From an uncultured Clostridia bacterium (lineage in GTDB: Bacteria > Bacillota > Clostridia > TANB77 > CAG-508), in the NCBI GenBank assembly GCA_948678575.1, contig CAPPGO010000009.1, positions 6,688-70,687 on the forward strand: a stretch of DNA of 64,000 nt. Reading direction: 5' to 3'. Every line of letters starts with the position of its first letter. The stretch's first letter is position 1. Below the pieces are notes generated by a model. It was given only the letters and a program-made list of their open reading frames with translations. It had not been told where the DNA came from and made no database searches. Below, piece after piece: positions 18,238 to 28,589 of this stretch. The translations under genes were made by a program, and so were the position numbers.

Positions 18238-18319
18238 ATTGTTCACCTCCATATTTAATTATCTATATTATATTTTATGAATATTACTTAAAATTTGTTA
18301 TACTTTAATCTACTTTTTC

Positions 18320-18348
18320 TTGAAAAAAATATAATTTAGCGATAAAAT
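18320..18348 (+). promoter_or_regulatory. Promoter of the cation/proton antiporter gene
   Basis: TTGAAA (18320-18325), 17-bp spacer, TAAAAT (18343-18348). Confidence 0.65.
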
Positions 18349-18383
18349 TTATTTATAATATACAAAAGAAGGAGTTTGGTAAA

Positions 18384-19556
18384 TTGACTTACACATATTT
18401 TTTAGAACTTGGTTTAATAATATTATTTGTAAAGTTTTTTTCATTACTAACAAATAAATTTCACATTCCAAAAGTACTTGGTGCTTTACTTGTTGGAATT
18501 TTTTTAGGTCCAGCAGTATTAGACATTGTTCATACTTCAAGTTTTTTAGACATTTTATCTAAAATTGCAATTGTATTTATAATGTTTTTAGCTGGAATGG
18601 AAACTCGATTAAAAAGTTTCATTGCGGGAACAAAAAAATTTGCTATTATAGCTATTATGGGTATTATATTTCCTTTAATTTTGGGATTTTTATTTAGTAG
18701 ATTATATACACATGATTTTGTAGAAAATCTAATTTTTGGAGCTGTTATTACTTCAACTTCTGTAAGCATTACAATAGAAGCTTTAATTGAATTAAAAAAG
18801 ATGAAAACCAATGTTGGACTGGCTATATTAGGCGCAGGAGTTTGTGATGATATCTTAGGAATTATTTTCTTGACATTCGTTATTAACAGTAAGAATTTAA
18901 CTTTTGGAACATTTGCAGTTATATTTGCAAAAATATTCTTATTCTTTTTAGTAGCAATTGCATTTGGTTTCCTAGTATACACAATATTTGTCTTCCTTGG
19001 AAAATTGCTTCATACTGATGATATTCCAGTTTATGCAATAGCATACGCTTTGATTATGGCTTCTATGGCTGAATATTTTGGTGTAAGTGGTATTATAGGT
19101 TCATATATTGCTGGACTTGTAATTGGAACTACTGATGGTGCTAAAAAAACTAAAAAGCAAATTGATACATTGGTTGAACTTTTCTTCTCTCCTATATTTT
19201 TTGCTAGTATAGGACTAAATTTAAAATCACTTGCTTTTTCATTTGAAGCTTGGATATTTATATTTGGATTTGCAGCAATTACTATCTTATCAAAAATACT
19301 TGGCAATGGATTTGGTGCAAAAATGTGTGGATATAAAAAACAAGATGCTCTTAGAATTGGTATTGGAATGTCTACTCGTGGAGAAGTAGCTCTTATAATG
19401 CTTGAAGCAGCTGTTGAATTAGCTTTAATACAAGAAACAAGTTTCTCAATAATATTAGTTGCTATTTTACTAGTAGATCTAATTTCTCCTATATTATTAA
19501 ATATGAGTTTTGAAAAAAATAAAAAAGTAGATACAGAAAAATTACAAGAAGCATAA
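18384..19556 (+). CDS. Cation:proton antiporter, CPA2 family (NapA-like)
   Basis: 390 residues with a TTG start behind AAGGAG. It has about 12-13 hydrophobic helices and the CPA2 signatures LGALLVGIFLGP at helix 2 and GVCDDILGII with the ion-binding aspartate pair in helix 5. No C-terminal regulatory domain is present. Related NapA proteins exchange Na+ or K+ for H+ across the cytoplasmic membrane. Monocistronic, ending at a shared terminator. Confidence 0.9.
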   Translation: MTYTYFLELGLIILFVKFFSLLTNKFHIPKVLGALLVGIFLGPAVLDIVHTSSFLDILSKIAIVFIMFLAGMETRLKSFIAGTKKFAIIAIMGIIFPLILGFLFSRLYTHDFVENLIFGAVITSTSVSITIEALIELKKMKTNVGLAILGAGVCDDILGIIFLTFVINSKNLTFGTFAVIFAKIFLFFLVAIAFGFLVYTIFVFLGKLLHTDDIPVYAIAYALIMASMAEYFGVSGIIGSYIAGLVIGTTDGAKKTKKQIDTLVELFFSPIFFASIGLNLKSLAFSFEAWIFIFGFAAITILSKILGNGFGAKMCGYKKQDALRIGIGMSTRGEVALIMLEAAVELALIQETSFSIILVAILLVDLISPILLNMSFEKNKKVDTEKLQEA

Positions 19557-19557
19557 A

Positions 19558-19582
19558 AAAAGCTCCATTAATTGGAGCTTTT
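19558..19582. terminator. Bidirectional terminator between antiporter and amylase
   Basis: AAAAGCTCCA pairs with TGGAGCTTTT around TTAAT; convergent genes on both sides. Confidence 0.85.
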
Positions 19583-21050
19583 AATTTACATTTTTTCCTT
19601 GTTTTACCCAAACTGAAACACTACCATCTTTACAATAAAAAATGCCGTTTCCTTCATTATCTACATAAACTGTTTCTTGCATATTTCCTGTACAATCATA
19701 AAATACTGTATTGGCTAATTTTCTGCCCACATTCATTTGTATTGAGCCACCTTCTTTATCTGTCATAACAACAGCTAATCCTGAGTCTGGATGCTCTTCA
19801 TCTCCTTCTCTTATAAAACCAATTATATTATTATGATTAAAATAATCTTTTTGATAACCATACGCATAATATTTTCTGACTTTTAAAAGTATATCTAACA
19901 TCTCATTTTTAGGCGCTACATCCTTTTCTGGAATTCCATAATAATCTCCATAAAAAATGCAAGGTGTACCACTTTGTCTTAATAAAGTAAGTGCATAAGC
20001 ATGTGGTTTAAACCAATCTAAAATCCAAGATTCCAAAGCTTGCCCTGGTTCAGTATCATGATTATCAACAAAAGTAATCGCTTTCTCTGGATTTCTTTCA
20101 ACTAATGTTCCTTCAAAAATACTACTCATATTGTATTCACCATTACTAATAGATGCTCTATATAAATTATAATGTAAAGGCACATCAAAAAGTGACATAC
20201 AACTATTTGTTTTTTCAATATATTTCTGTAAAGTATCTATATTAGCAGACCAATATTCGCCTACTGCAAATAATTCTCTACCTGTATCTGTTCTTAATTT
20301 TCCAAGCCATTCTGGAAAAAATTCTGCTCTTATATGTTTTACAGCATCTAATCTAAATCCATCAAATCCTGCTGTATCTAAATACCATCTTCCCCATGAC
20401 TTCAATTCATTTATGACATCAAAATTGTTAAGGTCGATATCAGCTCCCATTAAATAGTCAAAATTACCCTTTTCTGTATCAACATTTTCATCCCAATGTT
20501 TACCATAAAATTTGTATATTGCAGCTTTTGCTGTATTTTCATCCCAATCGACACCATGAAAATGAGTCCAATTCCACTTAAAGTCTGAATATATATCTCC
20601 TCTACCAGTAAATGTATATTTTGTCCATGCTTTAATTGGCATAGCATTAGATAAGCTCACATTTCTATCATCTGCATCATCTTCTATTGCTAAAACTTCT
20701 TCTAATTCATCTGCTCCCATTTTATGATTTAAAACTATATCAGCTAAAACTTTTATATTATTTTCTCTAAGTACTCTAATAGCATTTAAGTATTCATCTT
20801 TCGTTCCATACTTTGTTGGGATAGTTCCTTTTTGGTCAAATTCACCTAAATCATATAAATCGTAAACTGAATATCCAACATCATTAATTCCTGCTGATCC
20901 CTTATATGCTGGTGGTAGCCATAAGCTTGTTATTCCAATGCTCTCTAAATGTTTTGCCTCTTTTGTAACTTTTTCCCAAAGTGTAGAATCGCTAGGCAAA
21001 TACCATTCGAAGTACTGCATCATTGTATTATTTCTAGTCAAATCTATCAC
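19581..21050 (-). CDS. Cytoplasmic alpha-amylase, GH13_5-like
   Basis: 489 residues, beginning MIDLTRNNTMMQYFEWYLP without a signal peptide, so the enzyme is intracellular. Conserved GH13 regions are present: VLADIVLNHK (I), GFDGFRLDAVKH with the nucleophile Asp (II), ELFAVGEYW with the acid Glu (III) and ITFVDNHDTEP (IV). A C-terminal beta domain follows. Relatives hydrolyse maltodextrins or glycogen inside the cell. It stands alone with no sugar transporter beside it. Confidence 0.94.
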   Translation of the reverse strand: MIDLTRNNTMMQYFEWYLPSDSTLWEKVTKEAKHLESIGITSLWLPPAYKGSAGINDVGYSVYDLYDLGEFDQKGTIPTKYGTKDEYLNAIRVLRENNIKVLADIVLNHKMGADELEEVLAIEDDADDRNVSLSNAMPIKAWTKYTFTGRGDIYSDFKWNWTHFHGVDWDENTAKAAIYKFYGKHWDENVDTEKGNFDYLMGADIDLNNFDVINELKSWGRWYLDTAGFDGFRLDAVKHIRAEFFPEWLGKLRTDTGRELFAVGEYWSANIDTLQKYIEKTNSCMSLFDVPLHYNLYRASISNGEYNMSSIFEGTLVERNPEKAITFVDNHDTEPGQALESWILDWFKPHAYALTLLRQSGTPCIFYGDYYGIPEKDVAPKNEMLDILLKVRKYYAYGYQKDYFNHNNIIGFIREGDEEHPDSGLAVVMTDKEGGSIQMNVGRKLANTVFYDCTGNMQETVYVDNEGNGIFYCKDGSVSVWVKQGKNVN

Positions 21051-21103
21051 TCCTAATTTATGATAAATTCATTATATCAATAAATTTTTTGTATGTAAAG
21101 TGA

Positions 21104-21850
21104 TTATTTTTTCTTCGATTTTTGTGTATGGTATGCTAATTCAGTAGAAATAAATCTTGGAGATAATTTATTTAATCCATATAAAATTTTTATTCCTATA
21201 CCTGGTATTATTATTTCTTTTCCTTTTAAAGTTTTGTCTATTGCGTATTTAGCAACATATTCACTACTCAAAGATTTTACAGAAAATCTAACACCTGCAA
21301 CATTGTTAAAATTTGTATCTACTGGACCAGGGCATAAAATACTAATCCTAACATTAGATTTTGCCTTTTTAAGCTCTTCATTTATTCCACTAGATAACTC
21401 CACTACATAATTTTTAGAAGCATAATACGCTGACATTAAAGGTCCTGTCATAAATCCTGCAATAGATGCCACATTTAAAATTTTGCCTTTATTCTTTTCC
21501 TTCATACTTTTAGCATATAGTTTAGTTAATATATGTGTTGCTTTTATATTTGTATCTATAAGTGATATTTCTTTATCTAAATCTATTTCCGTAAATTCTC
21601 CAAACAAACCAAATCCTGCGTTATTGATAAGCAAATCTATATCTTTATGCTTTTCAAAAAGCTCTTTACAGTTTTCTTCTTTACTTACATCTAATACTTC
21701 TATTTCTACATTTGTTTTTAAATCTTTCTTTAATTCTTCTAGTAAGTTTTCGCGTCTTGCTACAATAACCAAATCATATCCTAAACTTGACAAATATCTT
21801 GCCATATCTCTTCCTATTCCAGAAGAAGCGCCTGTAACCAAAGCTTTCAT
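21104..21850 (-). CDS. SDR-family oxidoreductase (DltE/YqjQ-like)
   Basis: I chose the ATG at 21850 because AAGGAG precedes it, giving 248 residues. The fold signature is complete: TGASSGIGRD at the N-terminus, NNAGFG, the serine in NVASIAG, YYASKNYV with the YxxxK catalytic pair, and CPGPVDT. Substrate unknown. It follows the patatin gene, separated by a small hairpin. Confidence 0.9.
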   Translation of the reverse strand: MKALVTGASSGIGRDMARYLSSLGYDLVIVARRENLLEELKKDLKTNVEIEVLDVSKEENCKELFEKHKDIDLLINNAGFGLFGEFTEIDLDKEISLIDTNIKATHILTKLYAKSMKEKNKGKILNVASIAGFMTGPLMSAYYASKNYVVELSSGINEELKKAKSNVRISILCPGPVDTNFNNVAGVRFSVKSLSSEYVAKYAIDKTLKGKEIIIPGIGIKILYGLNKLSPRFISTELAYHTQKSKKK

Positions 21851-21870
21851 ATTAATCTCCTTATACACAT

Positions 21871-21893
21871 ATAGGACGGTTTTTCCGTCCTAT
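21871..21893. terminator. GC-rich hairpin over the patatin stop codon
   Basis: ATAGGACGG and CCGTCCTAT pair around a T5 loop. It overlaps the stop codon of the patatin gene and lacks a T-run, so it may attenuate transcription or stabilise the mRNA end. Confidence 0.5.
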
Positions 21894-22741
21894 ATTAAAC
21901 TTAAAATTTTATCTTTATTTTTTATAATTGTATCATATCCTACTTGAATTAACTCATCAAAATTGTCAATAGCCAAAAGTCCTGTTCCAGCAGCATCAAT
22001 CTCTATTGATAAGTCAGCTATTTTCTGTGCATTTCTAACATCTTCTAATGAAAAAATATCTACTGCTCTTAATAGTACTGCAAAAATATCTTCTCTTGGT
22101 GTATAGTCATCAATTCTAAAATTTAGTGCTAATGTTTTATCTGCTCCCATATTCTTTAATATCTTTACTGGTAAATTATCTTTTGTTCCACCATCTATAA
22201 AATTATATTTTCCATAATTACATGGTGTAAATATGGCTGGAAACGACATACTTGCTCTCGTTGCAACAGAAATTGGAGCATCATAAATATAATCTACATA
22301 TTCATCTTTTTTCTTACATTCTTTTGATAAAAATATACATTCATTAGTAGATATTGTATCTACTGTACAAATTGCATAATTTATATCAAGTTCATTCATA
22401 TTATTAATATCTTTCTCTTTTGCTAATTCTTCTACTAAGTTTGAAATTCTCTCTCCTGGCATAATTCCCTCTATTTTAGCTACACCAGTAGTCGCATAAG
22501 TAATTCCTGCTTTAATAATTGGTTTTTTATCTAAATTTGTAAGTGTTTTATAATATTGTTCTGCTCTTGGTTTCATCTCCTCAGGAGTAAATCCCATTGC
22601 GTAAAAACTTGCAAACATACTTCCAGAACTTGTTGCAGATAAATATTTAGGTTTAATTCCTATTTCTTCTAATGCCTTTAAAGCACCTATATAGGCAATT
22701 CCTTTTAAACCTCCACCAGCTAATGCAATTCCTAATTCCAT
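21890..22741 (-). CDS. Patatin-like phospholipase
   Basis: 283 residues. The oxyanion hole is LAGGGLKG, the nucleophile lies in ATSSGSMFAS (GxSxG variant with S-S-G-S), and the catalytic Asp is in FIDGGTKDNLP. This is the complete catalytic dyad of the RssA/patatin family, acting on acyl esters of lipids. It begins directly after the stop of the MscS-type channel gene and probably shares its transcript. Confidence 0.92.
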   Translation of the reverse strand: MELGIALAGGGLKGIAYIGALKALEEIGIKPKYLSATSSGSMFASFYAMGFTPEEMKPRAEQYYKTLTNLDKKPIIKAGITYATTGVAKIEGIMPGERISNLVEELAKEKDINNMNELDINYAICTVDTISTNECIFLSKECKKKDEYVDYIYDAPISVATRASMSFPAIFTPCNYGKYNFIDGGTKDNLPVKILKNMGADKTLALNFRIDDYTPREDIFAVLLRAVDIFSLEDVRNAQKIADLSIEIDAAGTGLLAIDNFDELIQVGYDTIIKNKDKILSLI

Positions 22742-23819
22742 TTATACTTTTTCTCCCTCATCATTTTTAATATATACTGTTTGTGTTGGATATGCAAGCT
22801 CTATATTGTCTTTTTCAATTAAAGCAAGTAAACTACATAAAATCTCTTCTTTTATATTTAAAAATTTTCTATAATCTGTTTCATTTATGTACATATACAT
22901 TTTTATATTTGCACTTGAATCGGCAATTTCCCCAAAGTTGACTTGAATAGTATCTTCAATTACATTTGGATTATTAGCTAATACTACTTTTATTTGTTTT
23001 AGTATTTTTCTAATTTCTTGACTTCTTGTATCTAAATGTAATCCCAAAGTTAAATCTAATCTTCTACTTTTTAATTTATTCCAATTGATAACATATTCTG
23101 ATGTTATTACCGAATTTGGTATTGTTACTATTGAATTACTAATAGTTTTTATACGAGTACTTCTAAAAGATATATCAACAACAGAACCAGCATAAGTACC
23201 TACTTCAATCCAATCTCCTAATTCAAAAGGTTTATCTGTAAGAATTGATGCTCCGGCTTAATAAGTTCTTTACAAGTTCCTGAGCTGCTAACGCAATAAT
23301 AGCACTGGCAAATCCAAGTCCTGTAATTAAACCACTAATATCTTCTAGAAATCCTAGTTCGCTTATTATAACAAATATTGATATTGTCCAAATAATACCG
23401 CGTATTATTTTACAAACAAACGCATTTACTTTATCATTTTCTGATTTCTTTAAAAACTTTTTCAAAATTTTTGAGTCTGAATAAACTAATGTTGTAATTA
23501 ATTTAGTAATGAAAATTATAATAATTGTTTTAAAAATCTCGTTAATTATAAGAGTTATTCTTTCACCTTTTGGAATAATTCTAAGTGCTAAATAAATAGC
23601 TAAAATAACAAACATTTTCTTGATTGGTGAATACATTTCACTTTCTTTTGCTTTTTTAGGATTTTTTGTCAAACTATAAACTATTCTTATAATAATTCTG
23701 GCAACAACACCCTTTATTAAAAGCGCTATAATAACTAACGCCAAAGCTATTTGTATATCGAAAATTGTTATCAAACTATCTAAATCTATACTAGATAAAA
23801 AATTTGTTATTGTAGCCAT
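22742..23819 (-). CDS. MscS-type mechanosensitive channel, two frames joined by a CGG +1 shift
   Basis: The start has GGAGG. The first frame gives about four membrane helices, with the pore helix GFASAIIALAAQELVKN, then AGC CGG. Skipping one base at CGG (23255-23253) continues as NLLSGASILTDKPFELGDW, the conserved sequence after the MscS pore. The chain goes on through FRSTRIKT and IPNSVITSEYV to the C-terminal domain. The joined protein has 358 residues, normal for the family, and no stop interrupts the second frame between the shift and the end. MscS channels release solutes on hypo-osmotic shock. A pseudogene is possible but the match across the junction is perfect. Confidence 0.85.
23253..23255 (-). 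other. In-frame CGG with +1 shift (MscS)
   Basis: Codons TTA AGC CGG A: skipping C gives AGC GGA GCA, the SGAS that follows NLL in the family. Unshifted, the frame ends seven codons later. Confidence 0.78.
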
Positions 23820-23909
23820 AATTCCTCCATTTTATTTACATATACTAATTCAGTGTTATTATATATTAAACAAAAAAAAGAAGCAATATATTTTACTCCT
23901 TTTTTATTT

Positions 23910-24059
23910 TTATGGATTATTATCAGAAATATTCTTATAATATTTCGCTATTAATTTATCTAATTGCGTGCTATACTTATAAATGGTATCAAAATCGGCA
24001 CCATCCTCTATACTTTGATTTAATTTCTTTTTTAATTCTTCAATTTGTTTATTAAGCAT
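23910..24059 (-). CDS. Spo0E-like aspartyl-phosphate phosphatase
   Basis: A 49-residue gene with a GGTGGAAG site. It begins MLNKQIEELKKKLNQSI and contains the family signature YSTQLDKLIAKYY, with the S-x-x-L-D core. Spo0E proteins dephosphorylate Spo0A~P and so restrain sporulation. It is upstream of the MscS gene in the same direction, separated by 90 bp. Its presence supports a spore-forming clostridial ancestry. Confidence 0.85.
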   Translation of the reverse strand: MLNKQIEELKKKLNQSIEDGADFDTIYKYSTQLDKLIAKYYKNISDNNP

Positions 24060-24158
24060 ATATATATCACTTCCACCTTATAACCAACTACCACTATAAT
24101 CGTAAAATATCACATTTTTCGTATAAAATCAACAATTTGACAAACTTTGATGATATTT

Positions 24159-25031
24159 TCAATCGACATTATTCGAGTTTTTTCGACATTTTATATTATT
24201 TATGTATATACTAATACCAAAAATCACCGTAATAATTGCAATTAGTTGCGAAATCCTTATATTCAGTAGCATTAAACTATCCGCTCTTACACCTTCAATT
24301 AAGAATCTAATAGTTCCGTACAAAATTAGATAAAAACTAAAAAGTTCACCTTTACAATGCACTTTTTTAATATTGCAAGTAAAATTTGTATTTCCTTCTT
24401 GTATATTTTTTTTATTATTTTCATAACAAAGTTGTTTACTTTCTAATATTTTCAAAATTATAAAAATTAGTAAACATCCAATCATTTCATACAAAAAGCA
24501 TGGATGTACTTCTGTATATCCAGAAATAGTTTCTATTCCCATTCTAAATATATTATTAGTTTCTATTCCATACGCTTCTATATTAAAGAAATTACCTATT
24601 CTTCCTATTGCTTGTGACAAAGCCAAATATGGAACAATATAATCACAAAAATCCAAAAAATTAATTTTGCGACGTTTGCAAATAATATATGCCGTTATAG
24701 CTCCTGCTATTATTCCTCCGAAAATAGCCAAGCCTCCTCCTTTTATATTAAATATTTCACTTATATTATTTAGATAATAATCCAAATTAAATACAACATA
24801 AAATATTCTAGCACCAATAATTCCAAATATTAATGTAAAAATCATAATTTCTATAATTTGTTCATATTTAATTCCATGTTTTTTATTAGAAAAATACATT
24901 AATATTAAAGATATAACAATTCCAGAAACAATACATATTGAATACCAATATATTTGTAAATTTCCAAATTCAATGGCAATAGGTGAAAATTCAAATTCTA
25001 AATTAAAAGTAGGAAATACAACTTTATTCAT
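24159..25031 (-). CDS. lgt: Prolipoprotein diacylglyceryl transferase
   Basis: 290 residues with about seven membrane helices. The essential motifs are present: GARIFYV, GGLAIFGGIIAG, the signature ALSQAIGRIGNFFNIEAYG and HPCFLYE. The enzyme attaches diacylglycerol to the lipobox cysteine of prelipoproteins in the cytoplasmic membrane. A cytoplasmic loop of about 30 residues near NNKKNIQEGN is longer than usual. The start overlaps the M16 peptidase end by eight bases. Confidence 0.94.
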   Translation of the reverse strand: MNKVVFPTFNLEFEFSPIAIEFGNLQIYWYSICIVSGIVISLILMYFSNKKHGIKYEQIIEIMIFTLIFGIIGARIFYVVFNLDYYLNNISEIFNIKGGGLAIFGGIIAGAITAYIICKRRKINFLDFCDYIVPYLALSQAIGRIGNFFNIEAYGIETNNIFRMGIETISGYTEVHPCFLYEMIGCLLIFIILKILESKQLCYENNKKNIQEGNTNFTCNIKKVHCKGELFSFYLILYGTIRFLIEGVRADSLMLLNIRISQLIAIITVIFGISIYINNIKCRKNSNNVD

Positions 25032-26298
25032 TTGGTAATACCACTGAAACTATTTTTTTATCTTCCACAAAAATTTCTTTAAAAACTTTTTGAACATAAT
25101 CTTTATCTAAAACTAAAACTTCTTCTAAAAATTCAAAAGAATTTATTCCCCTTAAACTGTCAGCTAAAAAATTATTTGAAATACTAGATATATCATTATA
25201 TGATTTTACATATTCACCATACATTTTTTTCTTAATTCTTTCAAATTCTACTTTATCAAATCCTTTTTTATTATAGTTTTCAATTTCATTTTGAATTTCG
25301 TCTATTACTTTTTTTGGATTATTACTTGTATTTTGAATAAGCACATGTGCATAATTTTTTGCAAATTCGTAATTATATCCAAACTCTTCGGAAATTAATC
25401 CTTCTTTGTATAATTTTTGATATAAATTTGAACTTTTACCAATTATCATATTGCAAATACATTCAATAGCCAAATCTTTTTTTACCATTTCACCTGGCTC
25501 TACTTTATCTTTATATCCTATTAAAAATATAGGTTTACTAATATTCATTCTAGTTTCTTCATATTTTTTTACTATGTTTTCTTGTTCTTTCAGATATATT
25601 CTTTGAACTTCTTGACTAGAATTGTTTGATTTTAAACGCTTTTTTATTTCATTTAAAATACTTTCCACTTCAAAATCACCACATAATACTAAAACTTGAT
25701 TATCTGGTCTATAAAAAGAATTATATATTGTATATAACTTTTCTTTATCAATTTCTGAAATTGTTTCTTTTGTTCCTGCAACATCAATATTTATAGGATG
25801 ATCTTTATACATACATTTCATAGCATTCATGTATAATTTCCAATCTGGATAATCATCATACATCATTATTTCTTGTCCTATAATACCTCTTTCTTTTTCT
25901 ACATTTTCATCAGTAAAATATGGACTTTGAACATAATCCATAAATTCATCTAATGCTTCATAAAAATTATCTGTTGCTTCAAATAAATATGCTGTGTGAT
26001 TATTAGTTGTATATGCATTTGCATCAACTCCTAAACTTGATAAAACATCTAAACTATTTTTTCCATTTTCTTGTTCAAATAATTTATGTTCTAAGTAATG
26101 TGCTATTCCATCAGGAACTTTAACTATTTCTCCATTTTTCTCGATTTTGAAATTATTATCTATTGAACCAAATTCAGTTCCCCAAATAACATATTTTTTA
26201 CATATATCTTTTTTAGGAATAACAGCAACCGTTAAACCATTTTCTAATTTCTCAATATATACTTTTTCTTTGACTTTACTGCTTTCAATGATTTGCAC
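25024..26298 (-). CDS. M16-family zinc peptidase, YmfH-like (active subunit)
   Basis: I chose the GTG at 26298, since AAGGGAG lies 11 bases before it; longer starts fall within that site. About 424 residues. The inverted zinc motif is HYLEHKLFE with the second ligand Glu downstream in ERGIIGQEIMMYDD, so this is the catalytic member. It pairs with the adjacent YmfF-like protein 21 bp upstream, matching the two-subunit bacterial M16B peptidases. Natural substrates are unknown. Confidence 0.9.
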   Translation of the reverse strand: MQIIESSKVKEKVYIEKLENGLTVAVIPKKDICKKYVIWGTEFGSIDNNFKIEKNGEIVKVPDGIAHYLEHKLFEQENGKNSLDVLSSLGVDANAYTTNNHTAYLFEATDNFYEALDEFMDYVQSPYFTDENVEKERGIIGQEIMMYDDYPDWKLYMNAMKCMYKDHPINIDVAGTKETISEIDKEKLYTIYNSFYRPDNQVLVLCGDFEVESILNEIKKRLKSNNSSQEVQRIYLKEQENIVKKYEETRMNISKPIFLIGYKDKVEPGEMVKKDLAIECICNMIIGKSSNLYQKLYKEGLISEEFGYNYEFAKNYAHVLIQNTSNNPKKVIDEIQNEIENYNKKGFDKVEFERIKKKMYGEYVKSYNDISSISNNFLADSLRGINSFEFLEEVLVLDKDYVQKVFKEIFVEDKKIVSVVLPNE

Positions 26299-26319
26299 TT
26301 TAAACAGTTCTCCCTTCAA

Positions 26320-27601
26320 TTATTTATTAGTTAAGAAATAAATAGTATTATATTCTAACATATTTGCAAATTCTATAATTTCTTTTTTAGATACTTTTTC
26401 TATACCATCTATATACTGCTTTAAATTCATATTTAATTTAGAAATTTCATTTCCTATATAAAATACAATTTCTGAATCTTGCTCTTCTTCAATTGATTTG
26501 ATTCCTGAAATTAGATAGCATTTTGCATTATTTATATCCTCTTCTGTAAAATTTCCTTGTTTAACATTTTCTAATTGTTCTCGTATTATATCTAATGCTT
26601 TTTGGTAATTATCAACTTCTATTCCACATCTAATAAAAATATTTCCTTTTTGCTTTACATACTTTGATTTAGTTGAATATGCTAAACTAGCTTTCTCACG
26701 AACATTTTGGAAAAGCATTGAATTAACACCATCACCTAAAATTGCATTATATACTAATGCAACACAGCCTAAATTTTCTTGTTTAGATAATACATCTAAA
26801 CCAATTACTAATTTTCCTTGTGCAACATCTAATTTTTCTTGCTTTTCTTGAACTTTATCCACTTTTTGTTTGCTTTCTGTGGATTCATTATTTAATATAT
26901 AATTAGGTTGTCTTTCCGCTAATTTTTTTATATTCTCATCATTTTCTAGCATTTCTTTTACATCTAATTGTTTTAAATCGCCAGAAATAAATATATCTAT
27001 TTTACAAGTATTTATTAAATTTTCATAATTCTTAGCCAAACTCTGTGCAGTTATACTTTCTATGTCTTCTAAATATCCATATTTGTATAACCCAAAGCCA
27101 TTATCACCATACATTGAACTTATACAATTTTCAAAAGCATATATATCTTTGTCATCTATTTTGCTTTCAATAACTTGTCTCAAATTCTGTTTTTCAATTT
27201 CTAAAATATTCTCTCTAAACTTTCCATTTTCAATTAAAGTATTAAAAACAATTTCTAAAATAAGATTAATTGTCTTTCTTAACATTTCTTCTGTTTCATT
27301 TACAAAATTATCATTAATACTTTCAATGTAAAATTTTAAAACTTGATTGTCTCCCATCTTATCAATACCACAATCAAAAGTTGCACCGTACATTTCTTCC
27401 AATTTTTTATTTATCTCAACTTGTGTAGTGAATTTTTTTGTTCCACTTCTTAATAAAAATGGAAGTAATGCATTTCCGAGTAACTGTATCTTTTAAAAGT
27501 GGTGTTGTTAAAAGAACACAAGCAATATTTGTTTTAAAAATATCATTTTGTATTAAGTGAACTTTTATTCCAGACTTTATCTCGAAGCTATCTACTAACA
27601 T
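26320..27601 (-). CDS. M16-family peptidase partner, YmfF-like, two frames joined by a CGG +1 shift
   Basis: The first frame begins MLVDSFEIKSGIKVHLIQND and runs to GTT ACT CGG. Skipping one base at CGG (27478-27476) continues as VTGNALLPFLLRSGTKKF, the conserved start of this family, then LEEMYGATFDCGIDKMGD. The joined protein has 426 residues, the usual YmfF length. It lacks the HxxEH zinc site, as expected for the non-catalytic subunit. It precedes the YmfH-like gene and lgt in one operon. The alternative, a frameshift mutation, would leave the catalytic partner without its subunit. Confidence 0.85.
27476..27478 (-). other. In-frame CGG with +1 shift (YmfF-like M16)
   Basis: Codons GTT ACT CGG A: skipping C gives ACT GGA AAT GCA TTA CTT, the TxNALLP block of the family. 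Confidence 0.78.
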
Positions 27602-27659
27602 TCAATTTTCTCCTTTATATTTGTATATATATATTATTTTAACTTTTTACAAAAATATA

Positions 27660-28286
27660 CTATTTTGTTCCAAAAATTCTATCTCCTGCGTCACCAAGAC
27701 CTGGTATTATGTATGCTTTTTCATTTAGTTTTTCATCTAGGGCACTTGCATATATTTTTACATCTGGATGAACTTCTTGTAATTTTTTTATTCCTTCCGG
27801 AGCAGCAATTATACATAAAAATTTAATATCTTTTGCTCCCTCTTCTTTTAACATTGTTATTGCATCTATTGCAGAACCACCAGTTGCAAGCATTGGATCT
27901 AAAACTATAACTTGTTTTTTGTCTATATCTTTTGGAACCTTATAATAATATCTTTTTGGTTTAAATGTTTCTTCATCTCTACATAAACCAATATGTCCAA
28001 TTTTTGCATTTGGTAATACATTTATTAATCCATCTAACATTCCTGTTCCTGCTCTTAAAATTGGTATAAAAGCATAATCATCTTCATTTACTCTATAAGC
28101 TTTTGTTTTACAAATTGGTGTTTCAATCTCTATCTCTTCTGTTTTAGCATCTTTTAAAGCTTCGTAACATAGAAACATTGAAATTTCACTAACTAACTCT
28201 CTGAATTCTTTTGTTCCTGTTTTTTTGTTTCTTAAAATTGATAATTTGTTATCAATTAATGGATGTTTTAAAATTATTGGTTCCAT
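27660..28286 (-). CDS. upp: Uracil phosphoribosyltransferase
   Basis: 208 residues, normal length. The PRPP-binding loop is VIVLDPMLATGGSA, and the uracil-binding C-terminus is YIIPGLGDAGDRIFGT. The N-terminal segment LKHPLIDNKLSILR is typical. The enzyme salvages uracil to UMP in the cytoplasm. It has an AGGAGG site and is apparently monocistronic, with divergent tRNA genes upstream. Confidence 0.97.
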   Translation of the reverse strand: MEPIILKHPLIDNKLSILRNKKTGTKEFRELVSEISMFLCYEALKDAKTEEIEIETPICKTKAYRVNEDDYAFIPILRAGTGMLDGLINVLPNAKIGHIGLCRDEETFKPKRYYYKVPKDIDKKQVIVLDPMLATGGSAIDAITMLKEEGAKDIKFLCIIAAPEGIKKLQEVHPDVKIYASALDEKLNEKAYIIPGLGDAGDRIFGTK

Positions 28287-28412
28287 AATATATACCTCCT
28301 AAAATTTCCTTCATACAAATTATTTAATATTTTATATAAAAAGTCAAGTAAAAAACTCAATTTAGGGTTGACTTTTAAAAATATTTTTGGTATTATAATA
28401 ATACTTGTTAAT

Positions 28413-28486
28413 GCAGGTATAGTTTAGTGGTAAAATAAAACCTTGCCAAGGTTTAGTTACGGGTCCGATTCCCGTTACCTGCTCCA
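28413..28486 (+). tRNA. tRNA-Gly (GCC)
   Basis: 74 bases with a full cloverleaf: acceptor GCAGGTA/TACCTGC, anticodon loop TTGCCAA, T-arm GGGTCCGATTCCCG, and encoded CCA. It reads GGC and GGT. TTGACT at 28368 may be its -35 box. Confidence 0.95.
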
Positions 28487-28548
28487 TATTTTAAATCAAG
28501 TTATAAAACTTGATTTTTTATTTTGATTTTGTCATTTTTAAAAAGTAT

Positions 28549-28577
28549 TTGACATATACTAAAATATAAGCTATAAT
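28549..28577 (+). promoter_or_regulatory. Promoter of tRNA-Cys
   Basis: TTGACA (28549-28554), 17-bp spacer, TATAAT (28572-28577), 13 bp before the tRNA. Confidence 0.85.
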
Positions 28578-28589
28578 TGATTAGTAAAT

